DNA of 64,000 nucleotides from Terriglobales bacterium (GTDB taxonomy: Bacteria > Acidobacteriota > Terriglobia > Terriglobales > Acidobacteriaceae): contig JACPNP010000018.1 of assembly GCA_016185365.1 (NCBI GenBank), forward strand, positions 1 to 64,000. The letters run 5' to 3'. Every line of letters begins with the position of its first letter. Positions within the stretch are counted from its first letter, which is position 1. Positions 29,304 through 39,745 of this stretch are shown piece after piece. The notes below the pieces were generated by a model, which made no database searches, had not been told where the DNA came from, and saw only the letters and a program-made list of their open reading frames with translations. The position numbers were made by a program, and so were the translations under genes.

Positions 29304-29948
29304 TCACAACTCCCTGGGCTGGGGCAGGCCGATGTTGAACTGCATGGCCAGGATGCGCAGCACCGAGGTCACGGCGGCGCCGGTGAGGGAGGCCGGGAAC
29401 TCGTCCAGGCCCAGGCGCAGGGCGATCAGATAGGTCCAGCAGCCGGCGAAGGCGCAGGTCGCATAGAGGCTGGTGTGGCTGAAGACCACAGGGATCTGAT
29501 TGCAGATGATGTCTCGCAGGATGCCGCCGAAGATGCCGGTGATCACCCCGAACATGGAGGAGATGAACAGGGTCATGCCCTGTTCGCGCGCGTAGTAGGC
29601 GCCAGTGACGCAGAACAGGCCCAGGCCGAGCGCGTCCGGGATGGCGATGAACCGCTCCGAAGGCAGCCGCACTCTTCCTCCGATCGCATTCGGCGCATAG
29701 AGAAAGATCACGCACATACCCAGGATGAGCGGCGCATAGAGCGGATGGCTGACCCAGAAGAGCGGACGGCGATCCAGCAACACGTCACGCACGGTGCCGC
29801 CGCCGAAGGCGGTGATGAGCGCCACCGCGTAGACCCCGACCAGATCCATGTTCTTGCGCCGCGCCTCCAGCATCCCGGAGAGCGCGAAGGAGATCACGCC
29901 GGAGATCTCAATGAGGTTCAGCAGCGGCTTCACGCCCACGCCGGTCAT
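29304..29948 (-). CDS. TRIC/UPF0126 family membrane protein
   Basis: SGVISFALSGMLEARRKNMDLVGVYAVALITAFGGGTVRDVLLDRRP and an internal second repeat FGVITGIFGGILRDIICNQIPVVF. Confidence 0.9.
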   Translation of the reverse strand: MTGVGVKPLLNLIEISGVISFALSGMLEARRKNMDLVGVYAVALITAFGGGTVRDVLLDRRPLFWVSHPLYAPLILGMCVIFLYAPNAIGGRVRLPSERFIAIPDALGLGLFCVTGAYYAREQGMTLFISSMFGVITGIFGGILRDIICNQIPVVFSHTSLYATCAFAGCWTYLIALRLGLDEFPASLTGAAVTSVLRILAMQFNIGLPQPREL

Positions 29949-30021
29949 GACTCACAGAATGGCACGAAGGCGGAAGAGTGTCGAGCATGCGCAACCGATC
30001 GCACGCGATCACGCAGAAATG

Positions 30022-30104
30022 AAAAAGCCGCCCGAGTGACTCGAGCGGCTTTCTCTTCAAGGGAGAATCGTTCCACGGATGGTCAGACCATCGAGAACTT
30101 TTCT
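30022..30104 (-). ncRNA. Candidate small structured RNA or 5' leader with attenuator upstream of the TRIC gene
   Basis: Minus strand: GTTC..GATGGT-CTG-ACCATC..GAAC hairpin, TTCTC..GAGAA hairpin, then AAAGCCGCTCGAG-TCA-CTCGGGCGGCTTTTTC intrinsic terminator; preceded by a -35/-10-like pair. Confidence 0.5.
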
Positions 30105-30110
30105 GGTCAA

Positions 30111-30140
30111 ATCTTATGGGCCTTGGCAAGGGGGTGTCAA
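30111..30140 (-). promoter_or_regulatory. Sigma70-like promoter: TTGACA-N18-TAAGAT
   Basis: Minus strand TTGACACCCCCTTGCCAAGGCCCATAAGAT. Confidence 0.5.
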
Positions 30141-30283
30141 GGGATTTTTGAGAAATAAATGCTTTTATTTTCAACAACTTACAAAATCAGCCCATAGACA
30201 TGAAACAGTGACACTTTTTGTCATTTTAGCCATGGAAGGGGCATAAACCCTTAGAATTCCGTGACTTGGGCTGTGGAGAAAGT

Positions 30284-31372
30284 CTAGCGGTCAATGTCCA
30301 GGCTGATGAAGTCGCCGCCCTCAGCCGGATCGTGGAAGCGGTTGGGAAAAAGCTTGCGCAATAGCGCTCGGAATCCGCCGAAAACGAATCCGACGACCAC
30401 TGCGAAGAGGAAGATGATGATAGCGAGAAGTGTGGCGTTGTAGACGATACCGCCGATGTTGTTCTTGGGTTCGAGGCCGGTGGGCTCGGTCCAGGAGATG
30501 GTGGCGTCATAGTTGATCCGCTCAAGCAACTCGCGGGCTTCCACGTCACTGATGTTGCCGGTCACCAGCGCGACCAGCGGCCCGGTGCGCTTGCTGTTGG
30601 CGGTGTCGAGACGCTCGGGGTCGGGATGGGTCTCACGCGTTTTACTCCAGGCATCGATCTTGGCTTGCTCCTGCGTGGCGATGGCGGGCGTGGGAAAGCG
30701 CAGCAGCGTGGCGGTGGCCAGGCCGGCGTCCGAGCGGAAGCGGGCCACGACGACTTCCGAAGTCCGGCTGAAATCAACCACCGCGGAGGGCATGGCCGGA
30801 TCGGATGCGTCGTATCCGGCGCGACCGAGTGAGAATCGGCCTTGGCGGCGGACGCTCTCCGGCAGATACAGCGGCAGCAGTGGTGGCTGGGCGGCCGGGC
30901 CGGTGAGTGTGGGGATGGTCGCGGCCAGCGCGCGCAACTCGGCCGAGGTCATGGCGGTGATCTTGTCATAGGTGGCATCGACGAAGACGTTCTTGCAGAA
31001 GAAGATCACGCGCGGCTGCTCGGAAGCGGCGGCGTCACAGAAGTTTTCCTTAGCCATGGCCGGCTGGCGATAGTGAGTGAAGGCGGCGTAGGCGCCGGTA
31101 GCGTCGGCGAAGCGGAGTCCCTTGACCTGGATGGTGCGGCCGTCGCGTGTGTAGGCAGCGGATTCAAAGTCGGCGAATCCGGATTCGGCCAGAAACGTGG
31201 CGTTCGCGGCGTCGGCGGCTTGGGCGGATGTGCCGTGAGCCGGGTCCTTCGCCTTCTGCCATCCGTTGAAGGAATCAGGCAGGAGCGGCGGAGGAGTCGG
31301 CGCGGTCTTTATCTGCGCGGCCAAAAGCGAGCCGGCAACCAGCAGGAACGCGGCGATGCGTGGCATGAGCAT
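30284..31372 (-). CDS. Hypothetical secreted/membrane protein (DUF6599-like)
   Basis: Signal peptide MLMPRIAAFLLVAGSLLAAQ and C-terminal TM; one long coding-like ORF. Confidence 0.7.
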   Translation of the reverse strand: MLMPRIAAFLLVAGSLLAAQIKTAPTPPPLLPDSFNGWQKAKDPAHGTSAQAADAANATFLAESGFADFESAAYTRDGRTIQVKGLRFADATGAYAAFTHYRQPAMAKENFCDAAASEQPRVIFFCKNVFVDATYDKITAMTSAELRALAATIPTLTGPAAQPPLLPLYLPESVRRQGRFSLGRAGYDASDPAMPSAVVDFSRTSEVVVARFRSDAGLATATLLRFPTPAIATQEQAKIDAWSKTRETHPDPERLDTANSKRTGPLVALVTGNISDVEARELLERINYDATISWTEPTGLEPKNNIGGIVYNATLLAIIIFLFAVVVGFVFGGFRALLRKLFPNRFHDPAEGGDFISLDIDR

Positions 31373-31436
31373 GGGGGCCAACCGCAAGTATGACAGAACC
31401 TGCAAGGATTAGACTCGGTGGCCGGGGGAAAGGTTC

Positions 31437-33557
31437 CTAGGGCGCCGTGGAGGCGGTGGTGTTCTCGGCCAGCCTGCCGGCGGCCTTCACGCCGCTGAGC
31501 CCGTTGGCGTAGCGGGAGATGCCTTTGAACAGGGAATCGGCGATGCGCTGACGGTGGTCTGCGGTCTTGAGCTTCTTCTCATCCGAAGGATTGGAGACGA
31601 AAGAGACCTCGGCCAGGATGCTTGGCATATTGGCGCCGATCAGCACCACGAACGGTGCTTTTTTCACGCCGCGATTTTTCATGCCGGGGTTCTTGTTCGC
31701 CAATCCGGCGAAGAGGGCATGCTGCACGTCCGAGGCGAATTCGGCGGATTCGTCGATCTTCTCTTTCAGCGCGATCTTCTTCACCAGGTCCTGCAGCTCG
31801 AAGACGGATTTCTGCGAGACCGCGTTCTCGCGGGCGGCCACCTCCAGGGCTTCGGCGTTGGAGGTGAAATTGAGGTAGTAGGTCTCGACGCCGCGGGCCT
31901 TGGGATCGTCGCTCGAGTTGGCGTGGATGGAGATGAACAGGTCCGCCTGCTGCTTATTGGCGATGGCGGTGCGCGACTCGAGCGGGATGAAAGTGTCATC
32001 GTCGCGGGTGTAGACCACCTCGGCGCCAAGCTTGCCTTCCAGCAGCTTGCCCAGACGCAGGGCCACGTCCAGCACCAGGTCTTTCTCCATCAAACCATTG
32101 GGGCCGATGGTGCCGGTGTCGTGCCCACCGTGCCCGGCGTCGACCACGATGCGGCCGATCTTGAGGCCCAGGGCGCGGATGAGCGAGCGGTCCCCGTTGG
32201 TGAGCGGCTTGGCCTCTTTGCCCACGCCGGCGTTCTCCGCAGGCGCGGGCTTGCCTTTCTTGGAGGGCTTGGCGGTGCGCGGGGTCACGACCTCGGAGGT
32301 CGGCAGCGAGGTGGGCGCTTCTTTGGACTTACGCTCGAGTTCCTTGTTCAGCGGCGAATCAGCTTCGACCAGTTCTTTGGTCGGGTCGGGCCCGGCCTTG
32401 GCCGTCGTGACCGGCTTGCTCTCCTCTGGCTTTGCCGGCATTGACTTGGTTGGCGCGGTCTCGGCCGGCTTACCGGATTTTTCGTCCGCGACCTGCGTCT
32501 GGCTGGCGGGCTTGCCGCGCACGTCGATGATCAGGCGGTAGGGATTCGGCAGGATGAAGGCCGAGTACTCGGCCAAATTATCCACCTCCAGCACCACGCG
32601 CGCCGAGGTCAGCGTGTACTGGGCCACGCGGATCTTGCGCAGGAAGCCGTCGCCCACGTCAAAGCTCTTGCCTACGAGCTCGGTGGCCAGCTTGGTGTCA
32701 TGCAGGTCGAAGAAGATGCGGTCAGGATCGCCCACGCGGCCGACCTCATACTTCACCTCATCCTCGAGATCGATGGCCACGCGGGTGTAATCCGGCGTGG
32801 ACCAGTGGCGGACGCTGGTCAGCAGCGGCAGCCGCGTGCGAACGGGTGTATCACCCTTGACTGGAGCCGCGATCTCCTTTACCACCTGCGGTGGAGCAGG
32901 CGCTGGCTCCTCGTCGGAATCCGATTCTTCCGGCTCAGGCTTCTTCGGCTCAGGCGCGGATTTCTTTGCGACTTCTTTCTTCTTCGCAGTCTTCTTTCCG
33001 CTCTTGGCGGCTTTTTCCTCGTCGGCGATCTCCTGCAGCGTCTCCTTCGCCTGCTCCGCCAACTCGTGCGACGGATAGCGTTTGATCACCTCCTGAAAGA
33101 CGTCCCTGGCTTTGGCATTGTCATTCAGGTCGTCGTGATAGATCTGGCCGATGGTGAACAGGGCCTCCATGCGATAGCGGCTGCCGGGATACTCGCGGCG
33201 CAGGAACTGATACTGGGCGATGGCGTCGTTGAATGATTTCTGATCATCGAAGCGGCGGCCGTATTCGACCATGAGATCGGCGACGGTGAGCGCGCTGATG
33301 TCGGCGCGGTTGGAGGTGGGCGCGGTGTAATAGACCTTGCGGTAGGCGTCAATGACGCGGGTGTATTCGGCCCTGGTGCGGGCGCGTTCCGGCTTGCCTT
33401 TGAGCGCCTCGCGCAGGCGCTCCGCCTGGTCGAAGTGGCTGCGCGCGATCTGCTTCTTCTGTGCCACCGAGCGCTTCTTCACCGCGAAGGCCGGCGAAGT
33501 CCACAACAGCGCCGGCAGCAGGGCCGTGGCAAGAAGTTTGAGGCGCAGTCTGGTCAT
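31437..33557 (-). CDS. N-acetylmuramoyl-L-alanine amidase with TPR and AMIN-like regions
   Basis: IVVDAGHGGHDTGTIGPNGLMEKDLVLDVALRLGKLL; SIHANSS; PSILAEVSFVSNPSDEKKL. Confidence 0.93.
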   Translation of the reverse strand: MTRLRLKLLATALLPALLWTSPAFAVKKRSVAQKKQIARSHFDQAERLREALKGKPERARTRAEYTRVIDAYRKVYYTAPTSNRADISALTVADLMVEYGRRFDDQKSFNDAIAQYQFLRREYPGSRYRMEALFTIGQIYHDDLNDNAKARDVFQEVIKRYPSHELAEQAKETLQEIADEEKAAKSGKKTAKKKEVAKKSAPEPKKPEPEESDSDEEPAPAPPQVVKEIAAPVKGDTPVRTRLPLLTSVRHWSTPDYTRVAIDLEDEVKYEVGRVGDPDRIFFDLHDTKLATELVGKSFDVGDGFLRKIRVAQYTLTSARVVLEVDNLAEYSAFILPNPYRLIIDVRGKPASQTQVADEKSGKPAETAPTKSMPAKPEESKPVTTAKAGPDPTKELVEADSPLNKELERKSKEAPTSLPTSEVVTPRTAKPSKKGKPAPAENAGVGKEAKPLTNGDRSLIRALGLKIGRIVVDAGHGGHDTGTIGPNGLMEKDLVLDVALRLGKLLEGKLGAEVVYTRDDDTFIPLESRTAIANKQQADLFISIHANSSDDPKARGVETYYLNFTSNAEALEVAARENAVSQKSVFELQDLVKKIALKEKIDESAEFASDVQHALFAGLANKNPGMKNRGVKKAPFVVLIGANMPSILAEVSFVSNPSDEKKLKTADHRQRIADSLFKGISRYANGLSGVKAAGRLAENTTASTAP

Positions 33558-33576
33558 CCCGAATACACGGTGGCGC

Positions 33577-34431
33577 TCAATCGTTGGTAAAGACCCGATT
33601 GCCGTCAGCGTCGAAGGTCATGCGGATCGGGTTCGCTCCCGGGACTTTCACCGTCCCGCTGCCGCCGTACAGTTCATTCACCCGTTTGACGTAATTCCGG
33701 GTCTCGCGATAGTTGGGCACGCCGCCGTGGCGCTCCACCGCGCCCTGTCCGGCGTTATAGGCAGCCACTGTAAGGCTCACATCGCCGCCGAAGTTCTCCA
33801 GCAGGTTCTTCAGATGGCGGACGCCGCCGTCCACGTTCTGGGCCGGGTCAAAGGGATTGCGAACTTTGAGATCGCGCGCCGTGGCGGGCATGAGTTGCAT
33901 CAGTCCCAGCGCGCCCTTGCGCGAGACCGCGCGCGGATCGAAGTTGGACTCCACCTTGATGATGGCACGCACCAGGTTCGGGTCAACATTGTGGCGGGTG
34001 GCGGCGTCCAGGATGGCGGCATCCAGTTCCTGCGGCGAAAGGCTGCGAAGGTCGTTGGATGCCTGCGTATCTCTTGCGATCCGGCTGCGGCCCACGGAGT
34101 GCGCGCTCGCATCGGTCTGCGCGGAACGTGCGGCCAGCGCGTTGACCTCGGCTGCGGCGGTGCAGGCGCTGGTCATCGCGCGCCGCGTCGGTGTGGGCAC
34201 GCGCTTCCAGCGCTTCTCCACATTGCTCCAGTACATCAACTGGCGGCGCGGAGTGGAGGCGCACTCGCTTGCTGTCTGAGACTTGGTTGCCGTAGTGTTC
34301 GGCGCGGGAGCGGCTTCATTGTTCACAAAGACCGTGCGTCCCCACTTGTCACGCGTGGCCACGATGTTGTCGCCCGCGAACAGGGGCGCCGCCATCAGCG
34401 CCAGCACTCCGAATTGGATCACGCGACGCAT
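33577..34431 (-). CDS. Lytic transglycosylase (SLT domain)
   Basis: VRAIIKVESNFDPRAVSRKGALGLMQLMPATARDL, VAAYNAGQGAVERHGGVPNYRETRNYV. Confidence 0.93.
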   Translation of the reverse strand: MRRVIQFGVLALMAAPLFAGDNIVATRDKWGRTVFVNNEAAPAPNTTATKSQTASECASTPRRQLMYWSNVEKRWKRVPTPTRRAMTSACTAAAEVNALAARSAQTDASAHSVGRSRIARDTQASNDLRSLSPQELDAAILDAATRHNVDPNLVRAIIKVESNFDPRAVSRKGALGLMQLMPATARDLKVRNPFDPAQNVDGGVRHLKNLLENFGGDVSLTVAAYNAGQGAVERHGGVPNYRETRNYVKRVNELYGGSGTVKVPGANPIRMTFDADGNRVFTND

Positions 34432-34729
34432 GTGGGAAACACACTCTGGCCTAAACGCCACCCTCCCCTTGGTTAGAAGGAACTTAGGCGCCCGGAGTAA
34501 CGCGATTATATGCCAGATTCCAGTCGGGGAGGGCAGGGAATCAGCGGAGGTATCCCCGTTGGGACCGGAAGAAACAGGCATAAAACCCGAGGTTTGCGGC
34601 GGGAAGGGAGGTGGGCGCACCAAGGGGCATGTCCGCGCCTGATCGAGTCTCAGTTTCATTGCTCGATCAGTCGCCTTGTTGCCCGACGATTCCTTGGCGA
34701 TTCCTCGAATGGGCTTTTATGATGAATCC

Positions 34730-35854
34730 ATGGGTTCCGCGACACTCGACCTTCCGGCCTTGTTCTCCGGGCTTTTACCCGCCGCGATATTGCGCGTCTG
34801 GAGCAATCTGCCGGAATGGCTCTCGCCGATGTTGATCTTTGGCGTCTGCGTGGGCGTGGGACTGTTGCTGGACAGCGTGGGGCTGGCAGTGTTGCGCCGC
34901 CTGGCCAAGCGCACCACGTGGCCGGGGGATGACGTGATCGTGGACTCGCTGCGCCGCTTCCCCCTGGTCTGGATGACTCTGCTCGGAGGCCGCCTGGCGC
35001 TGGAGCGCTCTGACCTTCCACCGCAATTCGAAAAGATCTCGACCGTGTGGCTTCCGGTGCTGGGCATTTTTGCCGTGACCATCTTTGTCGCCCGCGCCGC
35101 CGGGGGATTGGTCGGACTTTATTCCGGCAAGGCCGAGGGATTGCTGCCGGCCACCAGCATCTTCCGCAACCTGGCCCGGATCGTGATCTACCTGCTGGGT
35201 TTCACCATGATGCTGCAGGCGATGGGCATCGCAGTGACACCACTGCTCACGGCGTTCGGCGTCGGTGGTCTGGCTGTGGCACTGGCGTTGCAGGACACGT
35301 TCGGCAACCTGTTCGCAGGACTGCACATCCTGGCCAGCCGCCAAGTGCAGCCCGGCGATTACATCAAGCTCTCCAGCGGCGAAGAGGGGTATGTGGAGGA
35401 CATCCGCTGGCGCAACACCACCATCCGCGCGCTGCAGAACAACATGTTCATCATCCCCAATTCAAAGTTGGCCGGGAGCATCATCACTAATTTCGACCAG
35501 CCAGACCCGCAGCTGCTGTTCGGCGTCGAGCTGGGCGTGGCGTATGACAGCGACCTGGAAAAAGTGGAGCGCGTGACTGTGGAAGTGGCGCGCGCAGTGT
35601 TGCAGTCTGTGCCCGGCGGAGTGAAAGACTTTGAGCCCAACGTCCGATACCACACCTTCGGGCCTTCCAGCATCAACTTCACCGTCACGCTGCGGGCCCA
35701 TCTTTTTGCGGACCAGTTCCGCCTCAAGCATGAGTTCGTGAAGCGGTTGCAGAAGCGGTATCAGGCGGAGGGCATCGAGATCCCGCTGCCCAGCCGCACG
35801 GTGATCGTGAAACCGGAGTCCACGGCGGAGATCAAGCCGGCGCGGGAAGAATAG
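34730..35854 (+). CDS. Mechanosensitive ion channel, MscS family
   Basis: AFGVGGLAVALALQDTFGNLFAGLHILASRQVQPGDYIKL. Confidence 0.93.
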   Translation: MGSATLDLPALFSGLLPAAILRVWSNLPEWLSPMLIFGVCVGVGLLLDSVGLAVLRRLAKRTTWPGDDVIVDSLRRFPLVWMTLLGGRLALERSDLPPQFEKISTVWLPVLGIFAVTIFVARAAGGLVGLYSGKAEGLLPATSIFRNLARIVIYLLGFTMMLQAMGIAVTPLLTAFGVGGLAVALALQDTFGNLFAGLHILASRQVQPGDYIKLSSGEEGYVEDIRWRNTTIRALQNNMFIIPNSKLAGSIITNFDQPDPQLLFGVELGVAYDSDLEKVERVTVEVARAVLQSVPGGVKDFEPNVRYHTFGPSSINFTVTLRAHLFADQFRLKHEFVKRLQKRYQAEGIEIPLPSRTVIVKPESTAEIKPAREE

Positions 35855-35860
35855 TCAGTC

Positions 35861-36114
35861 GTCCCTACGGGACTTGATCGCTTCGTCCAGCCTTCCCAGC
35901 GCTGGGCTAATGGGACATCGCCCCTGGCGGGGCGAATCTCCTCGATAGATCCTTACGTTCTCGGAAGAATTGATATCGCCCCGCCTCTAGGTCCCCGTTC
36001 CGGAAGACAGTCCTCTCATCGGCCACATCCGCCGTCCCGCAGGGACGGCATTTCATTAGCCCAGCGCTTCAGCGCTGGGTACGCGGCCCATCACATCCCA
36101 GTCCCGCAAGGGAC
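35861..36114. repeat. Composite REP-like hairpin array, copy 2 (inverted relative to copy 1)
   Basis: GTCCCTACGGGAC (35861-35873), CCCAGCGCTGGG (35895-35906), TCGCCCCTGGCGGGGCGA, CCGTCCCGCAGGGACGG (36032-36048), GCCCAGCGCTTCAGCGCTGGGTACGCGGCCCAT, GTCCCGCAAGGGAC. Confidence 0.85.
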
Positions 36115-36125
36115 GAATGAATCCT

Positions 36126-38849
36126 TCAACCCTGCATGAGCGAATGTACCGCTTCCGGTACCTCCCGCAGCGCGCGGTCCAAGGAGGACACGTCTTTGCC
36201 GCCGGCTTCGGCCAGGTCAGGACGTCCGCCGCCCTTGCCGCCTACTTTTCCCGCGATCAATCCGACGAGTTTCCCCGCGGAGACGCGCGCGGTCAGGTCC
36301 TTGGTGACGCCGCAGATGAGCGCTACTTTTTTCTCGTCCTCGTCCTGCACCACTGAGCCGAGGACCACCACGCCGGAGCCGAGCTTGGTGCGCAAGTTGT
36401 CCACCAGCGTGCGCATCTGGTCGCGGGCGGTGTTATCCGGCACGCGCTGGGCCAGCACTTTGATTCCGTCCACTTCCTGCACGTGCTCCGCCGCGGCCGA
36501 GACCGAGGCCGACGCGCTCTTCATGCGCATCTGCTCCAGCTCGCGCTGCAGGCGCTTGATCTGTTCTTCCTTGGCCTCGAACTCGCGGCGCAAAGCGTCA
36601 GCCGCGGGTTCCTCGTGCGAACCGGTGACGATGCCCAGATTGCGGGCCGCGCTCTCCAGCGCGTGGTCCATGCGGAAGTGACGGAGCGACCCCTCGCCGC
36701 TGAGCGCCTCCACGCGGCGCACGCCGCTGGAGACGCTGGACTCATGCAGCAGCTTCACCAGCCCGATCTCGCCGGTGGCGGCGGTATGCGTGCCGCCGCA
36801 GAGCTCGGTGGAGAAGTCTCCGATCTTGATCACGCGCACCCGGTCGCCGTATTTTTCGCCGAACAGCGCCATGGCCTTGTACTCGTTCACGGCCACGTCG
36901 ATGGGGACGTCGTTGATGACCTCCACGTCCTCGTTCTTCAACACCTGCTTGTTCACCAGGTCCTCGATGTCCTGCAGCTCTTCGTCGGCGACCCCGGTGA
37001 AGTGGCTGAAGTCGAAACGCAGATGGCGGGGGTCCACCAGCGAGCCGGCCTGCTTCACGTGCTTGCCCAGCACCTCGCGCAGCGCGGCGTGCAGCAGATG
37101 GGTGGCGGTGTGGTTGCGCATGATGGCGGCGCGGACCTCGCCGTCCACCGCCGCCTCGATCTTCATGCCGATGGCCAGCGGCTGCCGCGCCTGCACCTTG
37201 TGGGCGCGCACGCCCTGTACCGGCATCACGCAGCCGGTGACTTTGGCGATCACGTTCTGCGAACTGTCATAGAACCAGCCCACGTCGCCGACCTGGCCGC
37301 CGGAGTCGGCGTAGAAGGGGGTGAAGTCGAGCACGACCTCGCCGGATTCCCCGGCGCGCAGCTCGCGCACGGTCAGTCCGTCCTTGACGATGGCCAGCAC
37401 CGCGCAGCCGCGCGAGCGCAGCTGGTTGTAGCCCTCGAACAATGTCTTTGAGATCTCGCGATAGACCGGACTGGCCGCGGCCTTGGCCGCGCCCTTCCAG
37501 GAGGCGCGGGCCTTCTCCCGCTGCTGCTCCATGGCGTGGTCGAAGCCGGACTGGTCGAACTCGATGCCGGCGTCGCGCGCGGCGTCGGTCATGAAGTCCA
37601 GTGGCAGGCCGAAGGTGTCGTAGAGCTTGAAACACTCGGTGCCGGGAAGTTTACCGCCGCTCTTTTGAGTGTCCGAGATCAACTCATCCAGCTTGGCAAG
37701 GCCGAGACTGAGTGTATTCGCAAAACGCGCCTCTTCGGTCTCTACAACTCTCGCGACACGATCTGCGGTTTCGATCAACTCCGGGTACGCATCCTTGAAC
37801 AGGTCACGCACAGCGAAGACCATCTGATGCATGAACGGCTTTTCCTGGCCGAGCAGGCGGCCGTGGCGGATGCCGCGGCGCAGGATCTTGCGCAGAACAT
37901 AACCGCGGCCCTCGTTCGAGGGCAGCACGCCATCGGAGATGAGGAAGGTGACCGCGCGAGCGTGATCGGCGATCACACGCAGCGAGGCCGCGCCGCGCGC
38001 GCCGCTCTCCGCCTTCATCTCTTTCGCGTAATCCACTCCGGTCAGCTCGGCGGCGCGCTTCATCAGCGGTGTGAACAGATCGGTCTCGTAGTTTGAGATC
38101 TTGCCTTGCAACACCGCTGCCAGGCGCTCGAGTCCCATGCCTGTGTCCACGCAGGGCGCGGGCAGGGGCGTGAGCTGGCCGCTGGAATCGCGGTCGAATT
38201 GCATGAAAACCAGGTTCCAGATCTCAACGTAGCGGCCGCAGTCGCAGGGGAATTTGCAATCGGCGTGGCCTTCGCCGGAAGCGGCGGCTCCCATGTCGTA
38301 ATGCAGCTCGCTGCACGGGCCGCAGGGGCCGGTGTCACCCATGGCCCAGAAGTTGTCCTTCATCCCCATGGCGAAGACACGTTCTTCGGGCACGCCCACT
38401 TCGAGCCAGTATTTCTCCGCCTCTTCGTCGCGAGGGACCGCGCCCTCGCCCTGGAATATCGTGGCGTAAAGCTTGCTCTTATCGATACCGAACCATTCCT
38501 TCGATGTGATCAGTTCCCAGGCGAAGCGGATGGCGTCCTGCTTGAAGTAATCGCCGAAGCTGAAGTTGCCCAGCATCTCGAAAAAGGTGTGATGGCGGTG
38601 GGTGAAGCCCACGTTCTCCAGGTCATTATGCTTGCCGCCGGCGCGGACACACTTCTGCGAGGTGGTGGCGCGGTCGTACTCGCGCTTCTCCACACCGAGG
38701 AAGACGTCCTTGAACTGGTTCATACCCGCGTTGGTGAAGAGCAACGTGGGGTCGTTGACCGGGACCAGCGAGGAGGAGTGCACGCGGCGGTGTCCCTGCT
38801 GCTCGAAATAGGCAAGGAACTTCTCGCGGATCTCAGGACCGGTCAGCAT
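36126..38849 (-). CDS. alaS: Alanyl-tRNA synthetase
   Basis: [58 protein letters not shown]. Confidence 0.97.
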   Translation of the reverse strand: MLTGPEIREKFLAYFEQQGHRRVHSSSLVPVNDPTLLFTNAGMNQFKDVFLGVEKREYDRATTSQKCVRAGGKHNDLENVGFTHRHHTFFEMLGNFSFGDYFKQDAIRFAWELITSKEWFGIDKSKLYATIFQGEGAVPRDEEAEKYWLEVGVPEERVFAMGMKDNFWAMGDTGPCGPCSELHYDMGAAASGEGHADCKFPCDCGRYVEIWNLVFMQFDRDSSGQLTPLPAPCVDTGMGLERLAAVLQGKISNYETDLFTPLMKRAAELTGVDYAKEMKAESGARGAASLRVIADHARAVTFLISDGVLPSNEGRGYVLRKILRRGIRHGRLLGQEKPFMHQMVFAVRDLFKDAYPELIETADRVARVVETEEARFANTLSLGLAKLDELISDTQKSGGKLPGTECFKLYDTFGLPLDFMTDAARDAGIEFDQSGFDHAMEQQREKARASWKGAAKAAASPVYREISKTLFEGYNQLRSRGCAVLAIVKDGLTVRELRAGESGEVVLDFTPFYADSGGQVGDVGWFYDSSQNVIAKVTGCVMPVQGVRAHKVQARQPLAIGMKIEAAVDGEVRAAIMRNHTATHLLHAALREVLGKHVKQAGSLVDPRHLRFDFSHFTGVADEELQDIEDLVNKQVLKNEDVEVINDVPIDVAVNEYKAMALFGEKYGDRVRVIKIGDFSTELCGGTHTAATGEIGLVKLLHESSVSSGVRRVEALSGEGSLRHFRMDHALESAARNLGIVTGSHEEPAADALRREFEAKEEQIKRLQRELEQMRMKSASASVSAAAEHVQEVDGIKVLAQRVPDNTARDQMRTLVDNLRTKLGSGVVVLGSVVQDEDEKKVALICGVTKDLTARVSAGKLVGLIAGKVGGKGGGRPDLAEAGGKDVSSLDRALREVPEAVHSLMQG

Positions 38850-39026
38850 AGGCGTGGAAAGGATTGATTTTAGCAGGTGAGGGTTTATTCACCGCGGAGA
38901 CGCGGAGGCACGGAGAAAAACCAAAGCTAAGTGATAACCGCGGATCAGATCGGATAAGGACGGATCATTCTTTTTCAAAAAATCTGTGAGTATCCGTGAA
39001 ATCCGTGGCTGATGCTTGGCCTTACC

Positions 39027-39617
39027 TCAGTCCGCATCTTCACGCTTCGCTGGTTCGATAGCCTCTTCTTCCAGCACACTCAACACCTCTTCCTCCACGT
39101 CCCACTTCTTCAGGATATTGAATATCGTTCCGGTACGGAAGCCGGCGCGGGCCAGCATGCGGAAGATGCGCGCGGTGTCTTTCTGGGACTGCTTGCGGCC
39201 GGCGGCATCGTCGCGGCGAGCCTTGGCGGGCGGCTTCACCCGCTTGCGCTTTAGGTATTCGCGGGCAAGTTTTTCCTCGTCGGTATCGGCGTAGGCCGCG
39301 CCCACGGACTTTTCGATCACATCGCCGTGCACGCCTTTGACCTTGAGATCGGTGACCACGCGCTGGCGGCCCAGCTTCTGACCTTCTTTGCGGAAGGTGG
39401 CGTACATCTCGGCGAAGCGCGAATCATTCAGGTATTTATGGTCTTTCAGCCGCTGGACGACGCTCTCGATGGCGGCATCACGGTCCCCGGCGACGTTCTT
39501 TTGCCGCAGCAGGCGCTTCATCTCCGCGACCGAGCGCATCCTTCGGCCCAGCGCCTCGACGGCGTACTCGTACAACGACTCCGGGTCATACGTCTTTTTG
39601 GAACGGGGGAACGCCAT
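39027..39617 (-). CDS. recX: Regulatory protein RecX
   Basis: YAVEALGRRMRSVAEMKRLLRQKN...VVQRLKDHKYLNDSRFAEMYATFR. Confidence 0.9.
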   Translation of the reverse strand: MAFPRSKKTYDPESLYEYAVEALGRRMRSVAEMKRLLRQKNVAGDRDAAIESVVQRLKDHKYLNDSRFAEMYATFRKEGQKLGRQRVVTDLKVKGVHGDVIEKSVGAAYADTDEEKLAREYLKRKRVKPPAKARRDDAAGRKQSQKDTARIFRMLARAGFRTGTIFNILKKWDVEEEVLSVLEEEAIEPAKREDAD

Positions 39618-39745
39618 GGCTGTTTCAAGATACCGTGTTTCCGCAATTTGCGGGCAGGGTGGGCGATGCCACCGCACCCGAATATTCCCTGCACAAAACC
39701 CGCGTTATTGATGCCCGTTACAAGAGTCAGGATGAGGCAACATCA

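Noticed and set aside
30022-30104. Glycine riboswitch identity for the TRIC leader
   Set aside because: The conserved glycine aptamer core could not be found; only the generic structured-RNA call is kept.
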